From Liolophura sinensis (taxonomy: Eukaryota > Mollusca > Polyplacophora > Chitonida > Chitonidae), in NCBI RefSeq assembly GCF_032854445.1, contig NC_088305.1, positions 13,997,717 to 14,061,716 of the forward strand: a stretch of 64,000 bases of DNA, given 5' to 3'. A program made the position numbers and the translations under genes. The notes under the pieces are model-generated. The model ran no database searches. It was not told the DNA's origin and was given only the letters and a program-made list of their open reading frames with translations. Of the stretch, positions 58,701-64,000 are shown piece by piece; within the stretch, counting starts at the first letter, position 1, and every line of letters starts with the position of its first letter.

Positions 58701-61618
58701 GTGGGCTCAACGACGTCCACCGTGTTGTTAACCATGATGTTGTTACAATGCTTTCTCAAAAAATGATGAACCAGTTACTATAAAACTTGTTGAAGTAAAG
58801 CAATTTGTAATATTAAAGATGCATGATGTGCCAATGTATAGATCAGCATCAGAAGAAAATTAGGTTTCAGTCCATTGATCCTTCATGGCATGTGATACTT
58901 TGGCAGAAAAAACACGAACCTATGATTGCGGATGACATCAAGAGGTTGGCAGGCATAAAGCTGGGACAGGTGCCTAACCTGGAACATTTTGCAAAAGAGG
59001 TTGAATCAAAGGTCGGAAAAGGTCAAGTGGTGGTGAAGATTGATGAAAAGCTCTGCAACAGTGAAGGTGAGAATGGACACTTTCTTGATTTTGTGTTGTG
59101 ATGCATGGACATAGACTAAGACTTTAAAAGAGGAAGTTATAGCTTTCTCGCTTGCCACAGAGCATTAAGAGGATAGTACAATGAATGATTGACCCATATC
59201 AGTATAATGGCTCGGGTGGGGCAGCTTACTTGCCTTCGATAAGGCGTCTCAGAGAAGCAGCACTAGATGAAAGCGCAGTGGAAATCTGTCCTGCAACAAG
59301 GAGGCACATTACACATACATGCACCCTAAGGACTCCTTCGTCGTCATATGACTGAAAAACTGTGAAGTACGATGTTAAATCCCAAGCACTCACTCACGAA
59401 TATGAATCACATACTACATCTAAATCCACATCCCAACAGGACAAAGGTGTGAAATGTCAGCATAAACAACAAATTTTAGACAGAATTTCCTCCTTGGTTT
59501 GTGATTCTTCTGACACAACATCACACAATCATTTCAACATTTAGATTAAAATCTGTGTTTTGAATATTCCCTCAGTGACTGCCTGCCCTGTTGTGTAGAC
59601 TAGGCCTACATGGCTTCTATGTATTTATTTATTAATTTGATTGGTGCTTTATGCTCTTGTCAAAAATGTTTCACTCATACGACAGCGACCAGAAATATGG
59701 TGGGAGGAAAACGGGCAGAGCTCACGACCATCCGCAGGTTGCTGGCAGACCTTCCCATGTATGGTCAGAGAGGAAGCCAGAATGAGCTGGAATTGAACTC
59801 ATAGCACCTGCTTTGGCGAGAGGCTCGTGGGCCATTGCGCCTCTCTGCCACACTACTCAGAGAGGCCACAGGGACACCTGTCTGTACATATACATACACT
59901 GTAGCACATTGTAACTTCATGTATGTGCTTGTAATTGGTAGGATTTAAGTGCTTATGTGAAATTTTTCCTGGTCTACATTTGTAATTGTTGTCTTACTGT
60001 TCTTGTGTTTTCAGTATCAGAACCCAAAAAGAGCAGATTAAATCCCGCTTATGATCGTTATGACAGCAGTTCTACAGCTGATAAAGCCAGATATACCCAA
60101 CATGATGACAGAAGTGGTGTTAGCAAACAGGGATACGATGGCTATGGGGAAAGAAACATTTCAAACAAGCAGAGATATGATAGACATGAAGGTCGAGCCC
60201 CAGCTGAAAGCCAGAGGTACGATCCCTATGATGATAGAAGTACTTTGGACAAGCAGAGATATGATCCCTATTTTGATAGAAGTACTATGGATAAGCAGAA
60301 ATATGATCCCTATGACAGAAGTACTTTGGACAAGCCGAAATACGATCCCTACAATAGAAGTACTATGGACAAGCCGAAATACGATCCCTACGATAGAAGT
60401 ACTTTGGACCAGCCGAAATACGATCCCTACGATAGAAGTAATTTGGACAAGTCGAAATATGATCCCTACGATAGAAGTAATTTGGACAAGTCGAAATACG
60501 ATCCCTACAATAGAAGTACTTTGGACAAGCCGAAATGTGATCCCTATGATAGAAGTAATTTGGACAAGCCTAAATACGATCCCTACAATAGAAGTACTTT
60601 GGACAAGTCGAAATACGATCCCTACGATAGAAGTAATTTGGACAAGCCGAAATATGATCCCTACGATAGAAGTACTTTGGACCAGCCGAAATACGATCCC
60701 TACAATAGAAGTAATTTGGACAAACTGAAACACGATCCCTACGATAGAAGTAATTTGGACAAGCCGAAATATGATCCCTACGATAGAAGTACTATGGACA
60801 AGCCGAAACACGATCCCTACGATAGAAGTAATTTGGACAAGCCGAAACATGATCCCTTCGATAGAAGTACTTTGGACAAGCCGAAATATGATCCCACTGA
60901 TGACAGGGCTCCAGTAGAAAGCCACAGATACAGTCGTTACGATGATCGAGCCCAAGCTGAGGGTCAGAGAGTTGATCATTACGATGATAGAACTACGGCG
61001 GACAGAGCAAGGTATGATACGTATGGTGATAGATACTCTTACAACAGGAAATCCCCAGTTTCCAGAACTCCACATGGTGACTATGACAGGAGAGAGGAGG
61101 GTAACAAATCACAGTACAGTCATTATGATGACAGAGCTCAGTATGACGACCGCCAAGATTTAAACTCAGATAGGGGTTGGGCGCACACAGATTTGCGCTC
61201 CTCAGATCCTTACACACCAAGCGATCGTCGTGGACAAGATGTTTCGCAGATCAGCGAAAAGACATTAGCCATTCAGAAAGAGAACGAGTTACTGGCAGCC
61301 ATACTGGAGGCCGCGAAATCTTCAGCCAGCAAAAACGTTATGGGGCATTCAGCAGATCGGTCACCTGCCGCTGTGGGGACGGGCTCACCATGGGCTGAAA
61401 ACTCACCCCATTCATCCCGAGAAGCCAGAGGAGGTGAAGCTTACGATCCATTCGAACCAACATCACCTGGTGCTGAAAGCCATAGTTCACTCTCTAAGAG
61501 AGATATTTCTGTCTCTCGCTACTCTTACTCACCCAACCAGCAGCCAGCTAAGGATCACTACAGTTACGGGCAACATGCACAGCATTCCAGGCCAGGTTGG
61601 TATTTCCTAATCCTCTAA
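27818..61618 (+). CDS. Large RGG-rich, six-finger U1/JAZ-type zinc-finger gene (whole span, 16 coding exons)
   Basis: Sixteen exons with consensus splice sites and fully compatible phases join into about 1,510 residues. In order: an RGG/RPRG-rich start; twelve AKPV repeats; fingers 1-5 at about residues 324-346, 504-526, 664-686, 744-766 and 812-834; finger 6 at 891-912; a conserved-looking 65-residue block; then a 13-residue repeat tail rich in Lys, Tyr, Asp, Pro and Arg. The fingers are C-X2-C-X12-H-X5-H (X11 in finger 6), the zf-U1/zf-met pattern of JAZ, ZFR and matrin proteins, which often bind double-stranded or structured RNA. A nuclear RNA-binding role is inferred. I cannot name an orthologue, and the 3' end is uncertain. 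Confidence 0.85.
28790..28912 (+). repeat. SINE family A, decayed 3' part, plus orientation
   Basis: TTCTTCCCATTTTAATG, AAAATATTCTTGAGTGCAGC and an (AAAT)n tail are present. It lies in intron 1 of the zinc-finger gene, 66 bases before exon 2. Confidence 0.75.
28978..29412 (+). CDS. Zinc-finger gene exon 2 (RPRG/GPRG-rich)
   Basis: The acceptor is ATGTTTCAG; the exon is 435 bases, phase 1 to phase 1. The first half is an irregular repeat of GPRG, RPRG and RPRGLV units, strongly basic. The second half (PPFTPQGELAPRFQGDD, KGRRPLLQTPNRPAEAVKR) is unique. Despite Gly and Pro the spacing is not a collagen triplet. Confidence 0.85.
29413..30414 (+). other. Intron 2 of the zinc-finger gene
   Basis: A 1.0-kb GT-AG intron that holds only one SINE fragment (30027-30158). 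Confidence 0.75.
30027..30158 (-). repeat. SINE family A, 3' part, minus orientation
   Basis: ATTTATTTATTTATCTGATT, CACCGTACTCGAGAATATTT and GCAGAGCCTAGGGCATACTC are present. It sits in intron 2. Confidence 0.85.
30415..30920 (+). CDS. Zinc-finger gene exon 3 (AKPV repeats and N-half of finger 1)
   Basis: The acceptor is GTGTTCCAG, phase 1 to phase 0. It contains twelve 10-residue units of AASAKPVPA type (30-bp DNA unit, about 30466-30825), a Ser/Thr-rich linker, then CDLCKCDLPNED, the two Cys of finger 1. The donor is GAGGAT|GTAAGT. The two His of the finger are in the next exon. Confidence 0.9.
31774..32260 (+). CDS. Zinc-finger gene exon 4 (C-half of finger 1, Ser/Thr/Ala-rich linker)
   Basis: The acceptor is CTCTCTATTAG, phase 0 to phase 1. 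It starts AYKKHIEEPMHKERL, giving the His pair of finger 1. A lysine-rich helix (NKSKAEKAKAALAKVNSE) and a long, probably disordered Ser/Thr/Ala region follow. The donor is AAAG|GTGAAG. Confidence 0.9.
32298..32408 (+). repeat. SINE family A, 3' part, plus orientation
   Basis: GCTCTGCTCGGTTTCCACTC, ATAATGCTGGCCTCTG and TATTCTTGAGTACGGCTTAA are present. It begins 38 bases after the donor of exon 4. Confidence 0.85.
32409..33194 (+). other. Intron 4 of the zinc-finger gene, part without repeats
   Basis: No exon or repeat was recognised in this 0.8-kb part of the intron between exons 4 and 5. Confidence 0.6.
33195..33420 (+). repeat. SINE family A, full length, plus orientation
   Basis: The head GGGGGCCTCCGTGGCTCAG and GCGCGCTAGCGCAGCGTAAT, then GTGAGTTCAAGTCCAGC, then the core and a (CAAAT)n tail. 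An internal deletion of about 35 bases removes part of the middle region. Confidence 0.93.
33421..33583 (+). repeat. SINE family A, second partial copy, plus orientation
   Basis: CCTCTCCTGTCGTACATGAG, CCATAATGCTGGCTCCC and an AAATAAATG tail are present. It follows the previous copy head-to-tail. Confidence 0.8.
33638..33690 (+). CDS. Zinc-finger gene exon 5 (N-half of finger 2)
   Basis: A 53-base exon with acceptor TTCTGCCTCAG and donor GAG|GTAAGT, phase 1 to phase 0. It encodes AMKKYCPDCQISLPSLE, the Cys pair of finger 2. Two earlier AGs (after TACAG at 33595 and TTCAG at 33612) would give a stop or a wrong frame. Confidence 0.85.
33691..34796 (+). other. Intron 5, part without repeats
   Basis: No exon or repeat was recognised before the minisatellite at 34797. 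Confidence 0.6.
34797..35332. repeat. 22-bp minisatellite derived from the SINE family A interior
   Basis: About 24 copies of TTTCCTCCCGAGGTCTGTCC AG lie head to tail. The unit matches the duplicated TTTCC..GGGCTCTGCCCGG..TTTCCTCCC segment of family A. The array runs directly into CACCATAATGTGGATGTTGT, the next piece of the SINE. Confidence 0.92.
35405..35495 (+). repeat. SINE family A, 3' part, plus orientation
   Basis: ATGCTGGCCGCCGTCGAATA, ATATTCTTGTGTATGACG and an AAATAAATC tail are present. It lies shortly after the SINE-derived minisatellite. Confidence 0.85.
35687..36166 (+). CDS. Zinc-finger gene exon 6 (C-half of finger 2, SRDSR repeats, N-half of finger 3)
   Basis: The acceptor is GTATTCCAG, phase 0 to phase 0, 160 codons. 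It opens AYNKHVQSIMHENKV (His pair of finger 2). It then has about six 8-residue SDSRDSR units, resembling an RS-like region, and a Gly/Ser linker. It closes YCTACDISLPNHE (Cys pair of finger 3) at donor GAG|GTAAGC. Confidence 0.9.
36552..36960. repeat. 24-bp minisatellite
   Basis: About 17 copies of GACCATTGAGGTCACAGAAA GACT lie in intron 6. Because 24 is divisible by three, it creates long spurious frames on the minus strand. Confidence 0.93.
37403..37589 (+). CDS. Zinc-finger gene exon 7 (C-half of finger 3)
   Basis: The acceptor is TGCTCTCAG, phase 0 to phase 1. It starts AFMKHIGGILHQERVGAKSR (His pair of finger 3). The remainder is a basic, Ser- and Gly-containing linker ending GYPG. 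The donor is CCAG|GTAATG. Confidence 0.88.
37709..38069 (-). repeat. SINE family B, full length with 13-bp target duplication, minus orientation
   Basis: The reversed tail (GCTTGGGGTTTAACATCGTA) is at the left and the reversed tRNA head (GATGCTCTACCAACTGTGCT) at the right. TGCTGTATAATTG flanks it exactly at 37696-37708 and 38070-38082, a clear target-site duplication. It sits in intron 7 of the zinc-finger gene. Confidence 0.95.
38437..38489 (+). CDS. Zinc-finger gene exon 8 (N-half of finger 4)
   Basis: A 53-base exon, the same length and phases (1 to 0) as exon 5. It encodes DKAPNHCALCDIHFHSRE. The acceptor is TGCTTTCAG and the donor GAG|GTAAAT. Confidence 0.88.
38490..39477 (+). other. 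Intron 8, part without repeats
   Basis: About 1 kb with no exon or repeat recognised; short open frames lack splice context. Confidence 0.6.
39478..39735. repeat. 32-bp minisatellite
   Basis: About eight near-identical copies of GGCTCAGCATACTTGGGAGC TTAATATCCATT in intron 8. Confidence 0.93.
40098..40344 (-). repeat. SINE family A, full length with 13-bp target duplication, minus orientation
   Basis: It contains GGAGGCCCC at its right end (reversed head), CTTGAACTCATAGCGACCGC and the core GGCAGCCAGCATTATGGTGG. CTGGATTGATTGA occurs on both sides (40085-40097 and 40345-40357), marking the insertion. Confidence 0.93.
40514..40568 (+). CDS. Zinc-finger gene exon 9 (C-half of finger 4)
   Basis: A 55-base exon, phase 0 to phase 1. 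It encodes TYVKHTKGLMHLQKMKAT, the His pair of finger 4. The acceptor is TTTTTCAG and the donor ACAG|GTAGGT. Confidence 0.88.
40569..41209 (+). other. Intron 9 of the zinc-finger gene
   Basis: A 641-bp GT-AG intron; nothing else was recognised in it. Confidence 0.7.
41210..41328 (+). CDS. Zinc-finger gene exon 10 (linker and first Cys of finger 5)
   Basis: The acceptor is ATGTGAACAG, phase 1 to phase 0. The linker EVTEAKPFTKISYEDFLDGG is followed by a basic stretch (GKKRKAEED) that could be a nuclear localisation signal, then KFFCK with the first Cys of finger 5. The donor is AAG|GTAATA. The intron here lies between the two Cys, unlike fingers 1-4. Confidence 0.85.
41572..41640 (+). CDS. Zinc-finger gene exon 11 (rest of finger 5)
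   Basis: The acceptor is CTGTTTTGTAG, phase 0 to phase 0. It encodes LCNTQLISGSTFKAHMERLH and HRT, completing C-X2-C-X12-H-X5-H with the Cys of exon 10. The donor is ACA|GTAAGT. The following intron is 9.7 kb and full of satellite DNA. Confidence 0.87.
41825..42335. repeat. 21-bp minisatellite
   Basis: About 24 copies of AGATGCAGGACATATACTGT T, with variants at a few sites. The unit length is a multiple of three and lacks stops in several frames, so it generates overlapping open frames of about 180-220 codons on both strands. These are not genes. Confidence 0.95.
42515..45588. repeat. 71-bp satellite array with higher-order structure
   Basis: About 43 head-to-tail copies of a unit containing GGCATGATGTAGACAATGCA, GGCAACAAATAAAAACAGTC and AAAATTCCAATGATGAGGGA. 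Variants recur in blocks: a run at about 43540-43990 is repeated almost exactly at about 44475-44925, an offset near 934 bp. The whole array lies in intron 11 of the zinc-finger gene. Confidence 0.95.
45589..46146 (+). other. Intron 11, part without repeats
   Basis: No exon or repeat was recognised between the satellite and the SINE at 46147. Confidence 0.55.
46147..46297 (+). repeat. SINE family A, 3' part, plus orientation
   Basis: The CAACCTGCGGATGGTC segment occurs twice in a row (small internal duplication). It is followed by CACCGTAATGCTGGACGCTG and a long (AAAT)n tail. Confidence 0.88.
46298..47359 (+). other. Intron 11, simple-sequence rich but unannotated
   Basis: A C-run is at 47190-47206 with A-rich stretches after it. 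No exon, RNA or SINE was recognised. Confidence 0.55.
47360..47885. repeat. 73-bp tandem repeat
   Basis: Seven copies spaced 73 bp apart, each with CCCTTACATGTAGCTGACAA, CAGACCTTTATAATAGACGG and GTGAAACAGGCTACATTGGC. The left copies are more diverged. Confidence 0.93.
48028..48165 (+). repeat. SINE family A, 3' part, plus orientation
   Basis: CACGCTGGCTTCCCCTCTGA, TCATAATGCTGGACGCCGTC and an (AAAT)n tail are present; the head is missing. Confidence 0.88.
48166..49695 (+). other. Intron 11, no feature recognised
   Basis: AT-rich sequence of about 1.5 kb; short open frames only. Confidence 0.55.
49696..49773. repeat. Compound microsatellite (AC)n(AT)n(ACAT)n
   Basis: Three consecutive simple repeats without interruption; tyrosine-rich frames read through it are artefacts. 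Confidence 0.95.
49977..50048 (+). repeat. SINE family B/C, tail fragment, plus orientation
   Basis: GTTGTCATATGACTGAAAAA, TTGTTAAGTACGT and AACCCCAAGCACTCACTC form the common 3' end of families B and C. Confidence 0.85.
50499..50668 (+). repeat. SINE family A, 3' half, plus orientation
   Basis: CATGTGGGAAGGTCTTGGAA, CTCCCACCATAATGCGGG and an AATAAATAAGTAAAT tail are present. Confidence 0.88.
51176..51270 (+). repeat. SINE family A, 3' fragment, plus orientation
   Basis: CCTCCCACTTTAATGCTGG, GAAATATTCTTAGGTACGG and an AAATAAATAATT tail are present. It ends about 70 bases before microexon 12. Confidence 0.82.
51342..51369 (+). CDS. Zinc-finger gene exon 12 (28-base microexon)
   Basis: The acceptor is TTATGTTTCAG and the donor GATG|GTAAGT. 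It encodes GLLPTPGED. Its phase 0 to phase 1 is exactly what is needed to connect exon 11 (ends phase 0) to exon 13 (starts phase 1), which supports it despite its size. Confidence 0.7.
51370..52898 (+). other. Intron 12, part without repeats
   Basis: No further exon was recognised in this 1.5-kb stretch. Confidence 0.5.
52899..52958 (+). repeat. Head-only SINE family A copy with its own tail
   Basis: GGGGCCTCCGTGGCTCAGTT and GCACGCTAGCACAGTGTAAT (tRNA-derived head) join directly to (AAAT)n, with the whole middle and 3' core missing. Confidence 0.88.
52959..53020 (+). repeat. SINE family B/C, tail fragment, plus orientation
   Basis: ACTCCTCATTGTCATATGAC, TGGAAAACTGTTATGTACG and GGTAAAACCCCAAG directly follow the head-only family-A copy. 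Confidence 0.82.
53640..54429. repeat. Diverged tandem repeat, roughly 110-130 bp unit
   Basis: Recurring TACATTTACATAAA, CTGAAAAGC.GACAGCAG and TTTTTGCATTACCAAAAA motifs occur at irregular spacing, with A-runs. It is an older version of the compact array that follows. Confidence 0.75.
54430..54800. repeat. ~53-bp tandem repeat
   Basis: Seven copies of AAGTGCTACTTGTATGTCTC, CTGCATTTGCGTGGAAAGTC and ACTTGGGAAAAG. Slight length differences (52-55) put copies in different frames and give false open frames on both strands. Confidence 0.93.
55150..55274 (-). repeat. SINE family A, 3' half, minus orientation (left arm of an inverted pair)
   Basis: The (ATTT)n tail, GATTGGTGTTTTACGCCGTA and GGGGAAAACCCACGACCA are present. 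It joins head-on to a plus-oriented copy. Confidence 0.9.
55275..55470 (+). repeat. SINE family A, plus orientation (right arm of an inverted pair)
   Basis: It begins inside the head (AATCACCAATGCGGTCGCTG), then GTTCAAGTCCACGTCTTGC, the core and an (AAAT)n tail. Confidence 0.9.
55471..56295 (+). other. Intron 12, no feature recognised
   Basis: No exon or repeat was recognised. Confidence 0.5.
56296..56430 (+). repeat. SINE family A, 3' half, plus orientation
   Basis: GCAACCTGCGGATGGTCGTG, CCTCCCACCATAATGCAGGC and a GAATAAATA tail are present. Confidence 0.88.
56431..57631 (+). other. Intron 12, right part, no feature recognised
   Basis: About 1.2 kb of AT-rich sequence up to the acceptor of exon 13. 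Confidence 0.55.
57632..57706 (+). CDS. Zinc-finger gene exon 13
   Basis: The acceptor is TTGCGTTACAG, phase 1 to phase 1. It encodes DRASEKVSRPSCLKTFVEQS then TEALLG. It leads into the conserved-looking LKYVTEYQ block of exon 14. The donor is TTAG|GTGAGT. Confidence 0.82.
57887..58026 (+). CDS. Zinc-finger gene exon 14 (finger 6, intact in one exon)
   Basis: The acceptor is TTTTTGACAG, phase 1 to phase 0. It reads GLKYVTEYQHPTHDTIPTF, then CRLCDISCDYNNIKSHVVSY KHRIFYF in continuous frame. Finger 6 is C-X2-C-X11-H-X5-H and is not split by an intron. The donor is TTT|GTAAGT. Confidence 0.88.
58365..58613 (+). repeat. SINE family A, full length, plus orientation
   Basis: The head GGGGGGGCCTCCGTGGCTTA, GTGAGTTCAGGTCCAGCTC, the core CATAATGCTGGCCGCTGTCG and an (AAAT)n tail are present. 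It lies in intron 14 of the zinc-finger gene. Confidence 0.93.
58871..59066 (+). CDS. Zinc-finger gene exon 15
   Basis: The acceptor is TTAGGTTTCAG, phase 0 to phase 1. It encodes 65 residues beginning SIDPSWHVILWQKKHEPMIA, then DDIKRLAGIKLGQVPNLEHF and a helical, charged end. The balanced, non-repetitive composition suggests a folded element adjoining finger 6; I do not recognise it. The donor is GAAG|GTGAGA. Confidence 0.87.
59114..59399 (+). repeat. SINE family B, head-truncated, plus orientation
   Basis: AAAAGAGGAAGTTATAGCTT, CTGCAACAAGGAGGCACATT, GTCGTCATATGACTGAAAAA and a CACTCACTCAC tail are present. It starts about 48 bases after the donor of exon 15. Confidence 0.9.
59624..59873 (-). 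repeat. SINE family A, near full length, minus orientation
   Basis: ATTTATTTATTAATTTGATT, GGTGGGAGGAAAACGGGCAG and GGAATTGAACTCATAGCACC are present. The head end (GCCACACTACTCAGAGAGGC) is diverged. Confidence 0.88.
60015..61618 (+). CDS. Zinc-finger gene exon 16 (13-residue YDPYDRS repeat tail)
   Basis: The acceptor is GTGTTTTCAG, entering in phase 1. About 17 tandem units of KYDPYDRSTLDKP type (39-bp DNA unit, roughly 60215-60900) are followed by more Tyr/Asp/Arg-rich sequence. A helix (SEKTLAIQKENELLAAILEA) and a Ser/Pro/Tyr-rich end then follow. The frame stops at 61616-61618. A weak in-phase donor (CCAG|GTTGGT at 61595/61596) would instead continue the gene, so the true 3' end is open. 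The repeats are hydrophilic and probably disordered. Confidence 0.85.
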
Positions 61619-61954
61619 GCTGATATAATATCACCTGACATTTTTGCTTTAATACATGTACAGTTGTACTCTGCGTAAGTGTGTGGTCTAAGCTGTGAAT
61701 GAGAAACAAACAAACTCTTAAACAACCACGTGTACAGGGCCTGCTTGGACAAAGATATGGAAGCTACAGTTGATTGTAAGCCCTACAAATAATTTTCCAG
61801 TTGAATGTAAACAGAAGTTACGCCGTTTAGACAAAGGGGGTGTAAGGCAATAGTAAATTTTTTGAGTTAAAATCACAGTTGTATGAGTCCAATAGGACCC
61901 CAACATAAAGGTGATTTGTAACACTGTAAATGTGCCAGTCAGTAACTTTTTTTT
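61619..61954. other. Sequence after the last frame of the zinc-finger gene
   Basis: No repeat or exon was recognised. It is either 3' UTR or intron, depending on whether the weak donor at 61596 is used. Confidence 0.45.
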
Positions 61955-61967
61955 GCCTTCATCTTAA

Positions 61968-62139
61968 TTTATTTATTTATTTGATTGGTGTTTTACGCCG
62001 CACTCAAGAATATTTCACTTATACGACGGCAGCCAGCATTATGGTGGGAGGAAACCGAGCAGAGCCCGGGGGAAACCCACGACCATCCGCAGGTTGCTGC
62101 CAGACCTTCTCACTTACGCCCGGAGAGGAAGCCTGCATG
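61968..62139 (-). repeat. SINE family A, 5'-truncated, with 13-bp target duplication
   Basis: A clean (ATTT)n tail and core, ending in CCCGGAGAGGAAGCCTGCAT without the tRNA head. GCCTTCATCTTAA lies on both sides (61955-61967 and 62140-62152). Near-consensus sequence suggests a young insertion. Confidence 0.95.
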
Positions 62140-62152
62140 GCCTTCATCTTAA

Positions 62153-63770
62153 ATTCTACAACATAATGATTCACCAGCTAACAATGACAACATGTGAAAA
62201 ACTTCTCACAACAACTTTTTGAGACTGTTACATTCCACATCTTTGCAAAGCGATTCGAAAATTACTAACCAAACGAAGTCAAGTATTTGTACTTAATGTT
62301 AAACCAAATCGGTTCCCTCAAATAATTTGACCTACTTCGGCTTCGGATCATTCTGTTTTTGACATTAGCGTAGTGCGATTGACAGGTTTCCTCCCCCTAA
62401 CCTGCATAATATGTGCAGCTTCTTTCAAGGCAAGACAAATTGGCTCCAGGTTTCATTTTTGGGAGTCTGAAGTTTGATAAATGGCTTAATAGCAGCGAAA
62501 TTAAAACCTTCTTAGCAAGATATAAACATTCACCAGTGACATCGATTCACATCGATAAAAGCGTACGTGTTTTTTGTTCAAAGGCTTAATACGTGTGCCA
62601 GACATGACTTCAGTTCAAGCGGTTTAGATCCAGCCGAATTTGTTGTGGAAAAAGTGACAATTCATTGATACATAAAGTAGCAGTGTATTTTGTCTCTGTA
62701 AATATGTAGCCTCTGCATCTAAAGATCATTATAGTTAATACTCCACGGGGTAGTTCACTATTTGCGGGTCTCTTTATTTTCTCATCACCAGTGGCTGATT
62801 TTCTCAGTAAATTTCTTGTGATTAATACACTGTCAGTAAGGCAAATCAGACTTGGTTTTTGTTTTGAACTGCTTTTGATCATTGAAATCTTCGTTTGTTT
62901 TGTTTTAGATCATTTTTGACATGTCGTTTTACACACCGAGAGTGACAACCACATATTCCATAAGCCATAAATGCAAGACCATTCTGTCGTGATTCGTTAC
63001 TAATAAATACTTTTTAGGTGATGTCAGAACTACTTGATCATGTTGTGAGTTTGTCAGTCTAGACCTATGCTCTAGGTTTTTGAAGCTTTCTGGGCAGGTC
63101 TTCATACTTCACTGTACTGGTATCCTGAAATACATGTAACAATAACTCCAATGTGCACTGATAATCAGTTTGCAGTATCAACCAGGAGCTTGAGGTCAAA
63201 CATAGGCAGTGACAATGGTTTTAAGCAAGGAAGGATAGTAAAGTGCAAAAATATTCAATTTTAGTATCTCAAATGCTCGGTAGAAACAAACAAAAAAAAA
63301 AGCTCAATTTCAGTTGAAATGAAAACTCCATTTCGCCCAGTAAGTGTGGGTCGGTACGTGGAAAAATGACTTCTATGAACCTCTGAGACTGGAGAAAAGA
63401 TTTAACCTAGTGAAAAAAACTGTGTACAGAATTCAGCGTAGGCCTACATGTACCATGACGGAACGATATTCACACAATGTTTCTTTTTTTTTTTTTGTGT
63501 AAATCCAGTTACATGTAAATGTGGCATGAAACTAAAACATGCAAAATTCTGTCCTGAGTGTATACATGTACCTGTACTTGAACCTAGCTAACACATTTTG
63601 AATTCTGTTTTCTGACTCTAGCTGAGCAATAAGCATAATCAATTAAGCCCTGTGTTAATCTGGTTGTCAACAACAAATACAGTCTAACATCTGAACCTAG
63701 GCCAAAAAAAAAAACAGATTTGAAACTAAATACATGTAGATGAAAGCACATTTTGCATGACAGATGCTCA
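62153..63770. other. No confirmed feature
   Basis: A splice-acceptor-like GTTTTGTTTTAG at 62897-62908 followed by ATCATTTTTGA could be a tiny terminal exon in the right phase for the zinc-finger gene. Nothing else was recognised. Confidence 0.4.
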
Positions 63771-63858
63771 AGAAATGTCTGAATGCTGCTGATGAAATGT
63801 CTGAATGCAGCCGAGGAAATGTCTGAATGCAGCCGAGGAAATGTCTGAATGCAGTGAA
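63771..63858. repeat. 24-bp tandem repeat, four copies
   Basis: GAAATGTCTGAATGCAGCCG AG is repeated with minor changes. Confidence 0.92.
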
Positions 63859-64000
63859 AACCACATTACTTGAAACCTCCAAATACAGGATTGTACATGT
63901 AGATATCAGACTTTCCGTCTTCATAATCAACCTAAAATTATATTTATTGTCTCTTATGTCTAACCGTCGCTGTGAATTAAATTATATATATTGTCTATTA

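Noticed and set aside
60161..61075. 304-codon frame on the minus strand
   Set aside because: It is antisense to the 39-bp coding repeat; absence of stops follows from the repeat.

Overview
This is nuclear DNA of an animal, most likely a lophotrochozoan invertebrate and probably a mollusc (a brachiopod is not excluded). Genes have GT-AG introns, a metazoan homeobox and an animal cytochrome c are present, and the window is scattered with tRNA-headed SINEs. The largest SINE family carries a 3' core (GGCCGCCGTCGTATAAGTGA ... AATAAATAAATA) that resembles the deeply conserved SINE domains described in molluscs and other marine invertebrates. The palindromic word TACATGTA is also very common. No sequence search was possible, so the taxonomic statement is inference.

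Layout. (1) 1-1965, plus: the last two exons of a homeobox gene that starts left of the window, followed by a five-copy ~140-173 bp tandem repeat. (2) 7471-10158, plus: a complete-looking two-exon gene for a 591-residue helical/coiled-coil protein ending in a death domain. (3) 10.2-17.8 kb: no supported gene; SINEs, a minisatellite interrupted by a SINE, and an LTR-like promoter-bearing segment. (4) 17834-22518 and beyond, minus: cytochrome c, with two coding exons, the intron that splits the Gly56 codon, a probable 5' non-coding exon, and a palindromic CRE just upstream. (5) 22.6-27.8 kb: repeats only. (6) 27818-61618, plus: one large gene of at least 16 coding exons (about 1,510 residues) for an RGG-rich, repeat-rich protein with six U1/JAZ-type C2H2 zinc fingers. 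Four fingers are cut by a phase-0 intron at the same residue. Its introns hold at least seven tandem-repeat arrays, including about 3 kb of a 71-bp satellite. (7) 61.6-64 kb: repeats and no clear gene, though a short terminal exon of gene 6 may lie here.

The genes look functionally unrelated: a developmental transcription factor, a death-fold adaptor-like protein, a respiratory electron carrier and a probable RNA/dsRNA-binding nuclear protein. The most unusual features are the phase-symmetric split-finger architecture of the large gene, the minisatellite that grew out of a SINE, the higher-order 71-bp satellite, and the unassigned homeobox and death-domain genes.
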